DNA of 64,000 bases from MFD04580-c1 sp963702995 (GTDB lineage: Bacteria > Planctomycetota > Phycisphaerae > Tepidisphaerales > Tepidisphaeraceae), in contig OY969783.1 in NCBI GenBank assembly GCA_963702995.1, forward strand, positions 3,782,001 to 3,846,000. The letters are read 5' to 3'. The notes under the pieces were generated by a model. The model worked only from the letters and a program-made list of their open reading frames with translations. It searched no databases and had not been told where the DNA came from. How positions within the stretch are numbered: position 1 is the first letter of the stretch; the number at the start of each line of letters is the position of its first letter. Both the position numbers and the translations under genes were made by a program. Below are positions 11,301-19,632 of the stretch, one piece after another.

Positions 11301-11522
11301 CGACTCGCGCAGCGCCTTGCGAACATCCCGCTCCCACCCGCCGACATCGAGCGGCAGCTTCCGATCGAAGAACAGCTTCGGCGCTCGACCGGGCGAGAAC
11401 GCCCGGAACTCCCGCTCGATCTGCTCGATCAGCGGCCGAACCCGATCTTCCCCGTCATCGATCGCGTAACTGACGAACGCGTCGTACGGCTCGTCCCAAC
11501 CGGTGGAGTGGCTGCCGCTCAT
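8377..11522 (-). CDS. TIR-STAND (NB-ARC-like) NTPase with TPR array, one frameshift
   Basis: About 1048 aa once a missing base near 9376 is restored. Residues 10-130 form a TIR domain (YDAFVSYA start; LCRREWREFV with Glu100 in the place of the NADase glutamate). Residues about 205-450 form a STAND/NB-ARC-like ATPase with P-loop ISGIGKSS (236-243), Walker B ALLLLDN (about 316-322) and VVVTTR (348-353). A helical winged region follows. The C-terminal third is an array of at least six about 49-residue TPR-like repeats with the pattern ALASYRRGLAIAERLAAADP...AQRDLSISYNKVGDV. This architecture matches bacterial NLR-type sensors: repeats detect a trigger, the NTPase oligomerises, and TIR cleaves NAD+. 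A role in phage defence is inference; no partner gene is adjacent. Start at MSGSHSTG is chosen because the TIR domain begins directly after it. Confidence 0.85.
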
Positions 11523-11945
11523 CGGCCCGCCCCCGCCGCAGGCCAGCCACAACCGACCGCCCGGCGGCCGCCGATGCCAGTCGATAAAGGGGCCAGATGC
11601 AACAACATGGCATAAAACCCCTTCGGCCATCCCGCCTTTGACACGTCACGAGCAGCCGCTCGTCTTACGACAGCGCCTCGCCTCGAAAAGCTCGGTTCTG
11701 ACGAATGACGCAGAGGTAAAGAACAGACCTTCGTGCCCTATGAAGAGCGGATGTGCGTTGCGTTACAGCGAGCGGGAGCGCCCGCGGAGAGAGCTCCCGA
11801 CGAGCCGCACCCGTCAGGAAGCGGGCAGTCGCCTTATTCGGCGGCTGATCTGTTGCTCGGCCGATGCCCGACGGCGGCGACGGGTACTGGGCCGTTTCAA
11901 AAAAAGTGTTCGTCAGGGGGTAGTTCGAGGCGTTCAATCCGCCCC
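11523..11945. other. intergenic region with a REP-like repeat
   Basis: 423 bp between the start of the TIR-STAND gene and the stop of the sugar isomerase-like gene, both minus strand. The only structure seen is the REP-like unit at 11801-11870, described separately. Confidence 0.5.
11801..11870 (+). repeat. REP-like dispersed repeat, copy 1
   Basis: A 70-bp unit starting CGAGCCGCACCCGTCAGGAA and running through GCGGGCAGTCGCC, a small hairpin (GTCGCCTTATTCGGCGGC) and GATCTGTT. The same unit occurs in reverse orientation at about 39540-39613 with roughly 85 percent identity by eye. Spurious translations of this unit read PLGSGQSPYSA. It is extragenic, as expected for REP elements. Confidence 0.75.
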
Positions 11946-12773
11946 TCACGCGCCGACGACGCGCTTCAGGTACTCGATGCTCTTGCGGGCGATCGGTTCC
12001 GGGCCGGGGCGGAAATCGAAGGCTTCGACACTGAGCCAGCCGTCGTAGCCGACTTCGCGCAGGGCCGCGATGATTGGCTCGTACTGAACATCGCCCATGC
12101 CGGGGCCGAGGAGGTTGGGGTCATTGACCTGGACGTGGGCGATGTGACCGGCCGCGGCGCGGATGACGTCGGGGATGGGCTTGGGCTCGGAGCTCATCGC
12201 CTTAACGTCGATGTTCAGCTGAAAGTTCGGATGGTCGAGCCGACGCACCAGTTCCAGCGACTGCTCGACCGTATTCAGAAAGTCGGTCTCGATCGGCCCG
12301 AGCGGCTCAAAGGCAAGGGTCACACCAAATCGTGCGGCCGGCTCGAGCGACGGGCGGAAGACCTCGGCCGCGAAATCGAGTGCCTGGGCCTCCGACACGC
12401 CCGGCAGCAGGCTTCGCTGCTTTGGCGAGCCGATGATCATCACCTTCCCGCCCAGATCCGCGCACAGGTGAACCAACTCCGTAAAGTAAGCGGCCGTCTT
12501 CCCCCGAATCGCCGCGTCCGGATGGGTGATGTAGAGCCCCGGCGGCTTCACCAGAAGCCAGTGCAGCCCCAGGATCGCAACGCCGCGGCGCTCGGCCTGG
12601 GAGCGAAGCTCTTTCCGCCGCTCCGCGGTAACCTCCGCCGCCGAATCGGCCAGCGTAAACGGCGACACCTCAAGCCCGGAGTACCCCAGCTCGCGCACGA
12701 AGTCGCAAACCTTCTCCCACGCCCACCCCTCAAACAACTCGTTGCAAATCGCGAATTTCAAGCCGTCCCTCAT
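11946..12773 (-). CDS. sugar phosphate isomerase/epimerase-like TIM barrel protein
   Basis: 275 aa, close to the usual 260-290 for the xylose-isomerase-like TIM barrel family. ATG at 12773 has GGGAGG five bases upstream. Seen are the opening strand LKFAICNELFE, the segment LEVSPFTL, and the candidate metal ligands in TLAFEPLGP (Glu), LNIDVKA (Asp), HVQVNDPN (His/Asp) and WLSVEAFDF (Glu). The family acts on keto-sugars or inositol derivatives in the cytoplasm. The exact substrate cannot be told from sequence, and no pathway partners are adjacent. Confidence 0.85.
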   Translation of the reverse strand: MRDGLKFAICNELFEGWAWEKVCDFVRELGYSGLEVSPFTLADSAAEVTAERRKELRSQAERRGVAILGLHWLLVKPPGLYITHPDAAIRGKTAAYFTELVHLCADLGGKVMIIGSPKQRSLLPGVSEAQALDFAAEVFRPSLEPAARFGVTLAFEPLGPIETDFLNTVEQSLELVRRLDHPNFQLNIDVKAMSSEPKPIPDVIRAAAGHIAHVQVNDPNLLGPGMGDVQYEPIIAALREVGYDGWLSVEAFDFRPGPEPIARKSIEYLKRVVGA

Positions 12774-12834
12774 TCAAGCCTCCCCCACCGCGACGCATCC
12801 ACACAATAAGCCCCCCAACCCGCCTTGCAACTCA

Positions 12835-12885
12835 AAAAGGGGTCTGGAGGTGTTTCAGATCCCCGAAATACCTTCTGACCCCTTT
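12835..12885 (-). terminator. long stem-loop after the LGFP gene (possible REP/RAYT-type hairpin)
   Basis: AAAGGGGTC...AGGTGTTTC pairs with GAAATACCT...GACCCCTTT, giving a stem of about 20 bp with few mismatches. It begins seven bases beyond the LGFP stop and can terminate that transcript. The GGGGTC/GACCCC arms resemble hairpins linked to RAYT transposases, which is only a resemblance here. Confidence 0.6.
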
Positions 12886-12891
12886 ACCGTT

Positions 12892-13939
12892 TTACATCGC
12901 GCCCGGGAGGACGAAGGGGCCGCCGTCCTGGGGGATCCAGTAGATCGTGCCGCCTTCGAAGGATTGATAGGTCTCGATCGTGGGCGAGGGGATGGGGGTG
13001 TCGTTGAACAGGCCCTCGTCCACTGTCGGCAGGCCGAGGAAGCCGTGAGGCCCGCCGAGCGAGTTGTAGAAGGTGTTCACCGCGCCGTAGACCGCATGGG
13101 CGCCGGTGGGGCTGCTCCAATAGATCTTGCCATGCTCGAAGCTGGTGACGCGGCCGCCGCCGGCGAGGCCGGTTTCGTCGCTGGTCGGGAGGCCGATCTC
13201 CTTCTGGACGTTCACGCCGAAGAAATCCGTCTCCGTGGCCGTCGTCTGGTACTCGGCCCGCGTTGCGCCGTAGATCACATGCGCCCCCGTTGACGACGAC
13301 CAGAAGATCGCGCCGTTGCTGAACCGCGTCACCCGCGCGCCGGCCTTGATCGACGAAACGGATTCGTCTGAGACCGGCAGGCCGATGAGCTTTTGGACGT
13401 TGTGCCCCGACGCATCCGTCTCGCTCGCCGTCGCCTGATACTCGGCGCGGGTCGGGCCGTACAGGACGTGCGCCCCGGTGGCGGATGATAGGAAGATCGC
13501 GCCGTTGTTAAAGCGCGTCACCCGCGCCGGCCGCGATTGAACTGCTCGTCTCATCCGCCGTCGGCAGCCCGATCAGCTTCTGAACATTGTGCCCGCTCGC
13601 GTCGGTTTCGAACGCCGTCGCGTTGTATTCCGCGCCGGTGGCGCCATAAACAACATGCGCGCCGGTCGAGGAGGACCAGTAGATAGCGCCATTGTTGTGG
13701 TACTTCTGAACCAGCGCCGCCGAGACGCCGGGGACGCTCATCACCGGCGTCGTCGGCGCGCCGAGCAGCGCGTGGACGTTGTGGCCGGTGGCGTCGGTTT
13801 CCGAGGCCGTCGCCGCATACTCCGCGGCGATCGCGGCCGTCCCGGAAAAGAGCTGGCGAGATTCCAGCGTCTCAAACGTCGCGGCCTGATGACTGGCCGA
13901 ACGAGCCCTGCGAGATGTACGGTTTGTCTGGTGTAACAC
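12892..13939 (-). CDS. LGFP-repeat secreted protein with LEPR-XLL start, one frameshift
   Basis: About 349 aa after restoring two bases near 13525 (GCGCGGG where GCGCGCGGG is expected). GTG at 13939 is preferred because AAGGAG sits seven bases upstream; an upstream in-frame ATG at 13990 has no such site. FETLESRQLFSG near residue 25 is the LEPR-XLL type motif. The rest consists of five to six LGFP-like repeats of about 55 residues, each with NGAIYWSSSTGAHVVYG, an E-T-D turn and LIGLPTSDE. LGFP repeats occur in cell-wall-associated proteins and are thought to bind polysaccharide. A surface-attached carbohydrate-binding role is inference. Confidence 0.82.
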
Positions 13940-14086
13940 TTGATTGCTCCTTCGGCTCCTGGCCGGCCTTGACGACGCTTCACTTGTCACGTCTGACCAG
14001 GGAAACCCTCCCCTGGGGTCGATCGCTGCGCCCGACCTGTTCAGGGCATACGCTCATCAGTAACGATGACAGGCCGTTAACGAAGA

Positions 14087-14120
14087 ACGCCCGGAACGGC
14101 GGGCAGGCCGTTCCGGGCGT
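14087..14120 (-). terminator. Rho-independent terminator of the PepSY-like gene
   Basis: Perfect 14-bp stem ACGCCCGGAACGGC / GCCGTTCCGGGCGT with a 6-nt loop. On the minus strand it is followed by TTCTTCGTTAA. It lies 32 bases beyond the stop of the gene starting at 15294. Confidence 0.8.
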
Positions 14121-14151
14121 CGGTTGTCAGGGGCTTGGGGACGAGGCGTGA

Positions 14152-15294
14152 TTACTTCTTAGTCTCGTCGGCCGTGGCGGCCGCACCCTTCAGCTCCTTC
14201 TTGTCCAGGAGTTTCCCGGCATCGCTCATCTCAGCGACCATCCGACGCTTGCCGGAGGTGGTGTAGTGGGCGCTGTAGACCGTCTTGCCGTCGGCGGTCG
14301 TCTTGTAGTACTCGATGTCGGTCGTGCCGAGGGTTTCTTTGTCGAGCTCGGCCTTGACGGCCGCGGGCAGCGCGGCGGCCTCGATCTTGCCGGACGGGAC
14401 GACCGGGGCCGGCGTGGCCATCTTGGGCGTGGTAACGACGGCCGGAGCGGCGGGCGTCCCGTTGTTCGGGGGGACCAGCGTCGTGCCCGACGCCCCCGTC
14501 GAACCGACGGCGGCGGCGTCGCCGGTCGCGGCGGTGCCGACCAATTCGTTCTTGCCGAGAAGCTTACCCGTTTCGTCAACGCGGCAGACGATCCGGCGGC
14601 CGGCGCCGGTGGTGTAGTGGGACGAGTAGAAGGTCTTGCCGTCAACGACGTACTTGAAGTAGTCCACTTCGCTCGTGCCGAGTGTTTCCTTGTCGAGCGT
14701 GGCCTTGACACCGGCCGGCAGGGCGGCGGCCGTGACGCGGGTGCGGGAGGTCGCGTTGTACTCTTCGGACAGGTCCTTCATGGTCATCGGCGCGTGGCCC
14801 GGAACGACGGGCGTCGCGGAATTGACGGCCGCCGGGTGCGCCGCGATGAGCGCGGCCTGCTGTGCCTTGTAGGCTTCGAACTGGGCCTTGTCGTCGGCTT
14901 CGCGCTTGGCTTCGATCGCGGCCTGGATCTGGGCGCGCTCCGCGTCGGTCTTGGCGGACGCGAGCTGCATCTCGGCGTCCTTGGCGCGCTGGTGGCGGGT
15001 TTCGCCCTTGGCGATCAGCTTCCCGCCCTCGGTCACGCGGATTTCCATCCGCTTCCCGTCGGTGCCGGTGTAGTGGACCATGAAGACCTCCTTATCATGG
15101 CCTTCCTGATCGATCTGATACACCTCCACCTCGCTGGCGCCCTTCGTCTCTTTCTCGATTTCCTTGCGGGGGGCCTTAGGGACCTTGTCGAGCTTCACGA
15201 CATCTTCCTTCGCCATCGCGAAGGGGGCGATGGCGCCCAGGCCCAGGGCCATCGAAAGAGCGAACGTCGCAAAGCGCTTTTTTTCCATCTTCAT
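14152..15294 (-). CDS. secreted protein with three PepSY-like repeats
   Basis: 380 aa; ATG at 15294 with GAGGAG six bases upstream. A signal peptide covers residues 1-28 (hydrophobic core, cleavage after AMA). Three copies of an about 60-residue repeat follow near residues 32-95, 190-250 and 310-370. The consensus is LPAxVKAxLDKETLGTSEVDYYK..DGKTFYSxHYTT.GxRR...V.DxGKLLxKxEL, which resembles PepSY-like folds. Between repeats 1 and 2 is an Ala/Lys/Gln-rich segment predicted to be helical; between 2 and 3 a Pro/Thr/Ala-rich linker. It is a paralogue of the divergent gene 15806-17149. A periplasmic binding or inhibitor role would be inference. Confidence 0.8.
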   Translation of the reverse strand: MKMEKKRFATFALSMALGLGAIAPFAMAKEDVVKLDKVPKAPRKEIEKETKGASEVEVYQIDQEGHDKEVFMVHYTGTDGKRMEIRVTEGGKLIAKGETRHQRAKDAEMQLASAKTDAERAQIQAAIEAKREADDKAQFEAYKAQQAALIAAHPAAVNSATPVVPGHAPMTMKDLSEEYNATSRTRVTAAALPAGVKATLDKETLGTSEVDYFKYVVDGKTFYSSHYTTGAGRRIVCRVDETGKLLGKNELVGTAATGDAAAVGSTGASGTTLVPPNNGTPAAPAVVTTPKMATPAPVVPSGKIEAAALPAAVKAELDKETLGTTDIEYYKTTADGKTVYSAHYTTSGKRRMVAEMSDAGKLLDKKELKGAAATADETKK

Positions 15295-15805
15295 CTCGGA
15301 CTCCTCTATTGAGCCGGGCGATCGCCGGGCTCTAAACCTGACTCGGCAAACCGCACGTCACGAGCAGCGCCGGCAGTTCCGCTACGACGCGACAGGCTCG
15401 GCGTCCCGGGGCAGCCCCGGGGATTCGCCGCTGCCGCTGCCGTTGCACTATTTTGACACAAATCGGCCGCGGCCGTTAGTTAGAACGCAAAAGCGCCGCC
15501 GATTCCGCCATTCATCTCGTTCTGAAACGCCGGTATCCGATCGCGTAAAGCTTCTGAACAATCGCGGCGCACACGCAAGGGAGCCATTCCGATCGATCGC
15601 GATCCGGTTCCACTCCTCTCCGCTCGGTGCGACCCCGCGGCCGCCAGTTCAATGCCCTGATCAGGGCTACTGCTCCCACGTTTGGACGGGCGCAGTGTCT
15701 ATTGAAGCGTCAACGAGTGGGCCGGCGTCACGGCCCCGAGGCACCTCCCGCTGTCAGGGCACCGCAAGGAGCGTCGGCGGGACGCAAATACAAAAGGAAG
15801 CGACT
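15295..15805. promoter_or_regulatory. divergent promoter region of the PepSY-like pair, with palindrome
   Basis: 511 bp between the two divergent paralogues. At 15654-15667 lies a perfect 14-bp palindrome, GCCCTGATCAGGGC, a plausible operator. At 15453-15458 is TTGACA, with TTAGTT 17 bp downstream, a weak candidate promoter pointing right. No RNA gene seen. Confidence 0.4.
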
Positions 15806-17149
15806 ATGAAACGGGTCATGATGGGCGATCGGGTTCGCAAGTGGGCCTTGGCGGCGTCTCTGGGGCTCTGTGCGGCCGCGCCGCTTCCGGCGGCGTTCGC
15901 CGACAACGACCGCGTCAACCGCGACCGGCTCCCCGAGCGCGCCCGCGTGGTGCTCGACCAGGAAGTATCCGACTCCAAGGAAGTCGAGTTCTATCGCGTC
16001 GAGGACGGGCCGCACAAGTACTTCATGGCGCATTACACCGTCCCAAGCGGGTTGCGCCTGGAGATGCGGGTGGACCCCGACGGCCACGTCATGGGCCGCG
16101 TCCTTACGGCGAACCAGCCCCACCTCGACAAGCGCGACATCCGGCGAGCCGAAGCCGAGCTGCCCGCTCGCGACGCGCGACTTCACCCGGTCGAAGTGGT
16201 TCGTGTGCCGGTGGCGCCTCCGCCGGTGATCGAAGTGCCCGCCCCGGCCCAGCTCCCGCCACCGGCGGCGACGGATAACCTGGGCCGCTGGGAAGACGCC
16301 TTTCGCCTGTCGCTGACCTACAAGAGCGGCGACTACCGGCGGATCGACCCGGACCGCATCCCGCCCGCGGCGCGGGAATCGCTCGATCGCCAGACGCTGG
16401 GCACCCGCGATATCGCCTACTACCGGTTCTGGGAAGGCCGCCAGCCGTTCTACAGCGCGCTGTACACGACCGGCGCCGGCCGCCGCGTGGAATCGGTGGT
16501 GAGCGATGCGGGCAAGCTGACGGAGAAGCTTGAGCTATACAACCCGGCCGAGACTCAGGGGCGAGACCGCATCGGCCGCGGCCAGCTTCCCTTCGCCGCC
16601 CGCGAATCGCTCGACCGGGAGACACTCGGCACGCGTGAGGTGGACTATTTCCGGGTCGCGTACAACAACCGGACGGTCTTCGCCGCCCGGTACACGACCG
16701 GCGCGGGCCGGCGGGTCGAGGCGATCGTGTCGGAGAGCGGCAAGCTGCTGGACAAAGTGGAGCTGTTCGACCCGAACCAGGCCCGCGAATCGGCGGAGCG
16801 CTACCACAACGACTGGTGGCGAAACGACGCGTGGCGAGACGAGAAGACGCGCCCCGCCGACGATGTCCGCGCCCGGATGTGGCGTGAAGACGACCAGTCC
16901 GCCGAGCAGGTTCGGACGATGTCGTTCGAGGAACTCCCCCCGCGGGTGCGCGAAAGCGTCCGCGGATCCGTCCGTGACGTCCGGGATTTCCGTGACGCCG
17001 ACGTCGCGATGATCCGCCGCCACGGCGGGCAGGTGATCTACAGCCTTCGATTCTTCGACGATGCCGGGCACCGCAATGAGCTGCGCCTCGACGACGAGGG
17101 CCGCGTGATCGACCACATCGAAGTTCGGCGCCTCGGCGATCGGTGGTAG
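15806..17149 (+). CDS. secreted protein with four PepSY-like repeats
   Basis: 447 aa; ATG at 15806 preceded by AGGAAG. The signal peptide ends near residue 33 (AAFA-DN). Four repeats of the same family as the minus-strand neighbour lie near residues 40-97, 195-253, 265-325 and 383-445. Repeats 2 and 3 are nearly identical in their core ESLDRETLGTREVDYFR...YTTGAGRRVE. Repeat 4 is divergent and repeat 1 is followed by a Pro-rich linker. There are no catalytic motifs. The divergent arrangement and shared repeat suggest an ancient duplication with possible co-regulation from the common upstream region. Confidence 0.8.
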   Translation: MKRVMMGDRVRKWALAASLGLCAAAPLPAAFADNDRVNRDRLPERARVVLDQEVSDSKEVEFYRVEDGPHKYFMAHYTVPSGLRLEMRVDPDGHVMGRVLTANQPHLDKRDIRRAEAELPARDARLHPVEVVRVPVAPPPVIEVPAPAQLPPPAATDNLGRWEDAFRLSLTYKSGDYRRIDPDRIPPAARESLDRQTLGTRDIAYYRFWEGRQPFYSALYTTGAGRRVESVVSDAGKLTEKLELYNPAETQGRDRIGRGQLPFAARESLDRETLGTREVDYFRVAYNNRTVFAARYTTGAGRRVEAIVSESGKLLDKVELFDPNQARESAERYHNDWWRNDAWRDEKTRPADDVRARMWREDDQSAEQVRTMSFEELPPRVRESVRGSVRDVRDFRDADVAMIRRHGGQVIYSLRFFDDAGHRNELRLDDEGRVIDHIEVRRLGDRW

Positions 17150-17208
17150 GCAACCCGTGCGGCGTTCGATTGGAACCGGGTAACGGACGGAGATGGGCTA
17201 TTGAACGT

Positions 17209-17246
17209 GAACGCCCCGGCCGATGAGGCCGGGGCGTTCTTTGTTT
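17209..17246 (+). terminator. Rho-independent terminator between two convergent genes
   Basis: Perfect 13-bp stem GAACGCCCCGGCC / GGCCGGGGCGTTC with a 5-nt loop, followed by TTTGTTT. It lies 60 bases after the stop of the plus-strand PepSY-like gene and just beyond the stop of the minus-strand 28-aa gene, so it may serve both. Confidence 0.85.
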
Positions 17247-17271
17247 CACGAATCGACCGTGGCGAGAAAAC

Positions 17272-17358
17272 TTACTTCTTCTTCGCTGCGGGCTTCTTCG
17301 CTGCGGTCTTCGTTGTCTTCTTCGAGACCGTCTTGGCGGGCTTTTTGGCGGCTGCCAT
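17272..17358 (-). CDS. 28-aa lysine/alanine-rich histone H1-like peptide
   Basis: A very short gene: ATG at 17358, stop at 17272. It reads MAAAKKPAKTVSK and ends AAKKPAAKKK, made almost only of Lys, Ala, Pro and Thr. A perfect AAGGAGG lies five bases before the ATG, and a terminator stem follows the stop within 30 bases, so it has all the parts of an expressed unit. The composition resembles histone H1 tails and bacterial Lys/Ala-rich nucleoid peptides. Nucleic-acid binding is inference. The leader GAGGTAGCCATG is identical to that of the basic-protein gene at 22232. Confidence 0.7.
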   Translation of the reverse strand: MAAAKKPAKTVSKKTTKTAAKKPAAKKK

Positions 17359-17488
17359 GGCTACCTCCTTTCTTGGCAAAGTTTCTGAGCCGCACCAAAG
17401 ATAGCAAGTTCTGCTCCGCGTGAAACGGAAAAAACACAAAATATTGGATAAGACTTACGATCTCATACCCGCTGTAGTGTCCGAGGCC

Positions 17489-19155
17489 TTACCCCGGCTT
17501 GACGTTCGTCACCACGTAGATCTGATCCTGGTAGTCAAAGTTTTCGCCGGATGACCCAGTCCCCGGGCTGTAGTCGAGGCACATAAAGTAGGCATTGGGC
17601 AGCAGGTTGCCCAAGTGGTCGCGGATCGGAAAGAAGCGGACGTGGTGCCCGAACCCGCCCGGTGGGTTGAGCGAGTCAACGCTCCGCTCGTAGTCGATCT
17701 GGAACCCAAATGTCCCCGCCCCCGGCTTGAAGCTCCCCGTCGCCGTTTTCGACAGATCCCCCTCCAGGTGCGGCAGGAAACTCTGGCCTTCGACGCCCGA
17801 CGTCGTGAACAGGTGATGGAGCGTCCGCGGCGATTTCGGGAACCAGCCGACCGAGACCGGGTTGCCCTGCAGATGCCAGCTCGCCAGGTCGGTCACCGTC
17901 ACGCTTTGGCTCGCGTTCGCCGCCTTCCAGTAGGGGCTGATGACCTCTTCGCCGATCGGCTGGCTCGCGGCCGTCGGCTGGTACGTCGGCGAGATCGTCG
18001 AGTTGATTTGGGTCTTGTAGTTGAAGAGGGTGTTGATGATCGTCTGAAGGCTCGGCTCCTCACTGTCCTCCGAATCGCGCTGCCACCAGCCGGCCAACGC
18101 AATCCCATGCGCCGGGTCGTTCGGATCGGTGGTATGCAGGGTCAGTGAGCCGCTCCACGCGCCGCCCAGCGTGGGGTTGAAGTCCCCGTTCGTCTCGTTG
18201 TACGGCAGCGTCGGGGCGTGATCGGCGGTGAACCTCAAGGTGACCTTCGCCGACGCGCCTGGGGCAAGGGTGAATGACGTCACCCCCTCAACGACCCACG
18301 GGCCGACAATCGACAAGCCGGTGACGCTCAGCGGCCGCGTCGCGCTCGTATTGGTGAGCTGGAGGCTCGCCGTGTCATGCACGAGGTTGTTCGGCGGTTG
18401 CACCGATTGATGCGTCGTCGGATCAGTCCGCACCGCCGGCGGCTGAATCTGAATTCGATTGAAGATGAGCCGCTCCGAGCCGGGGTAGAGGTCCAGGTTG
18501 CTGACCAGAAGCGAACCTGTGGGCGTTGGGGTGGGGGTCGGCGTGGGTGTGGGCGTTGGTGTCGGTGTCGGCGTAGGTGTCGGCGTCAGCGACACCTGAC
18601 TGATCAGCAGATAGTCCAGCTTGACGTTCTTCGCATCAAGCCCGGCTTGCACCGTAAGGCGGCCGTCAGTCACGGTCACGATCGCCGTGCCGTTGACCCA
18701 CCGCGTTGCCTTGCTCGGGCGAACATCCACGGCCGACACGCCGTTCACCAACACGCTATAGAGGCTGCCCCTGTACTTCGTGTCCCCAAGCCCCATTTGG
18801 ACGGAATACGTGCCGTCAGGGAGGGCCATCTGCCACGTCACGCCCTTGTTGAACATCGCGAACGACTGATACCGAAGATCGGGAGCGGCCGCGCTGTTCC
18901 GGCGCCTGACCGAACGGTGGATATCCTTGCTCCATCCGTACGCGTACCCGTTCGACCGCGTCGCGAACAAGCGACCAGCATCGGCAAGATACCCGGGCAC
19001 CGGCGCGGCGGAGGCCGGCTCAAACTCCACTGCGGCGACGAGGGCGCCACCGGCCCACATCTGCCGACCTTCGAGCCGTTCAACCAGCGGACGATCCGTT
19101 GGCCCAGACCCTTTTCGATACCCGCGGCCGCGGCGACAGCATTCCCAGAGGGCAT
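17489..19155 (-). CDS. malectin-like surface protein with (TP)n linker, LEPR-XLL start, one frameshift
   Basis: About 555 aa when a base missing near 19088 is restored. ATG at 19155 is preceded by AAAGGAAG. The restored N-terminus reads VERLEGRQMWAGG, a LEPR-XLL type motif. A carbohydrate-binding-like domain follows (VEFEPASAAPVPGYL, YAYGWSKDI, WQMALPDGTYSVQMGLGD, VNGTAIVTVTDGRLTV), then a Thr-Pro repeat linker (about 18530-18592). The rest is an Ig-like/choice-of-anchor region with repeated Thr/Ser-rich strands, ending in VVTNVKPG. It is paralogous to the next gene in its first 170 residues only. It is likely exposed on the cell surface and binds polysaccharide; that role is inference. Confidence 0.8.
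18530..18592. repeat. hexamer tandem repeat encoding Thr-Pro linker
   Basis: Repeats of GTNGGN (minus strand, ACN CCN) code for about 11 Thr-Pro pairs. Similar tracts lie at 19973-20032, 20388-20460 and 20911-21038 in the neighbouring gene. Such tracts can change length by slippage in steps of 6 nt without a frame change. Confidence 0.85.
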
Positions 19156-19632
19156 GGCTTCTTCCTTTACTCTAAATGAACAGACTTACACCGGAGGAGC
19201 TTCTGTCGCTCCGGGGATCAAGGCCCGATACGTACCGACGTAGGTTTCAGCCGCGCCTTGTGGCGAAGCGGGCGTTGATTCGCCGCGGGGATCGCGGTGC
19301 TACATGCAGGTGGGCGCGAGCGATGAGCCCGCTCGCAACGCGGGGCGAACGTACGACAAACACGCCGTTTTGAGTATTGAAAAAGCCATCAGATGCAACT
19401 TTTTCGTACGGCGCCCCCGATGCCCGGTGCGCGGGCCACCCGGGTCTGGCCACTCCGAAGGGTTCGGACAAGCCCGCGCCCGGCCAAAGAACAAAACAGC
19501 CTTGCGGGCTTCGGCGGCATGATGCCGCCGGGCCCGCAAGGCTGCGTAAGTCTTACTAACCCGTGCCTGACCCGTTCAACCCCCGGGCTCGGCCGATGGA
19601 CGGCTCGATGCCGGGCGTGAGGCGGGCGGCAT
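19156..19632. promoter_or_regulatory. intergenic region with paralogous upstream element and terminator
   Basis: 477 bp between two malectin-like genes on the minus strand. At about 19307-19400 lies an element shared with the region upstream of the second malectin gene (about 21780-21872). Common pieces are CAGGT-GGCGCGAGC, a GC stem, CGTACGA, ACAAA-ACGCC and an AAAAA tract near the far end. It sits 150 and 168 bp before the respective start codons. The terminator at 19498-19543 is listed separately. Confidence 0.5.
19498..19543 (-). terminator. terminator of the malectin gene
   Basis: 12-bp outer stem AGCCTTGCGGGC / GCCCGCAAGGCT with an inner GGCGGCAT/ATGCCGCC stem. On the minus strand it is followed by GTTTTGTTCTTT. 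It lies 90 bases after the stop at 19633. Confidence 0.8.

Noticed and set aside
9429..11615. Plus-strand open frames of 293 and 412 codons
   Set aside because: Antisense to the TIR-STAND-TPR gene and without recognisable domains.
12774..12891. tRNA or small RNA gene in the hairpin region
   Set aside because: The hairpin has no cloverleaf or CCA pattern; it is best read as a terminator or REP-type hairpin.
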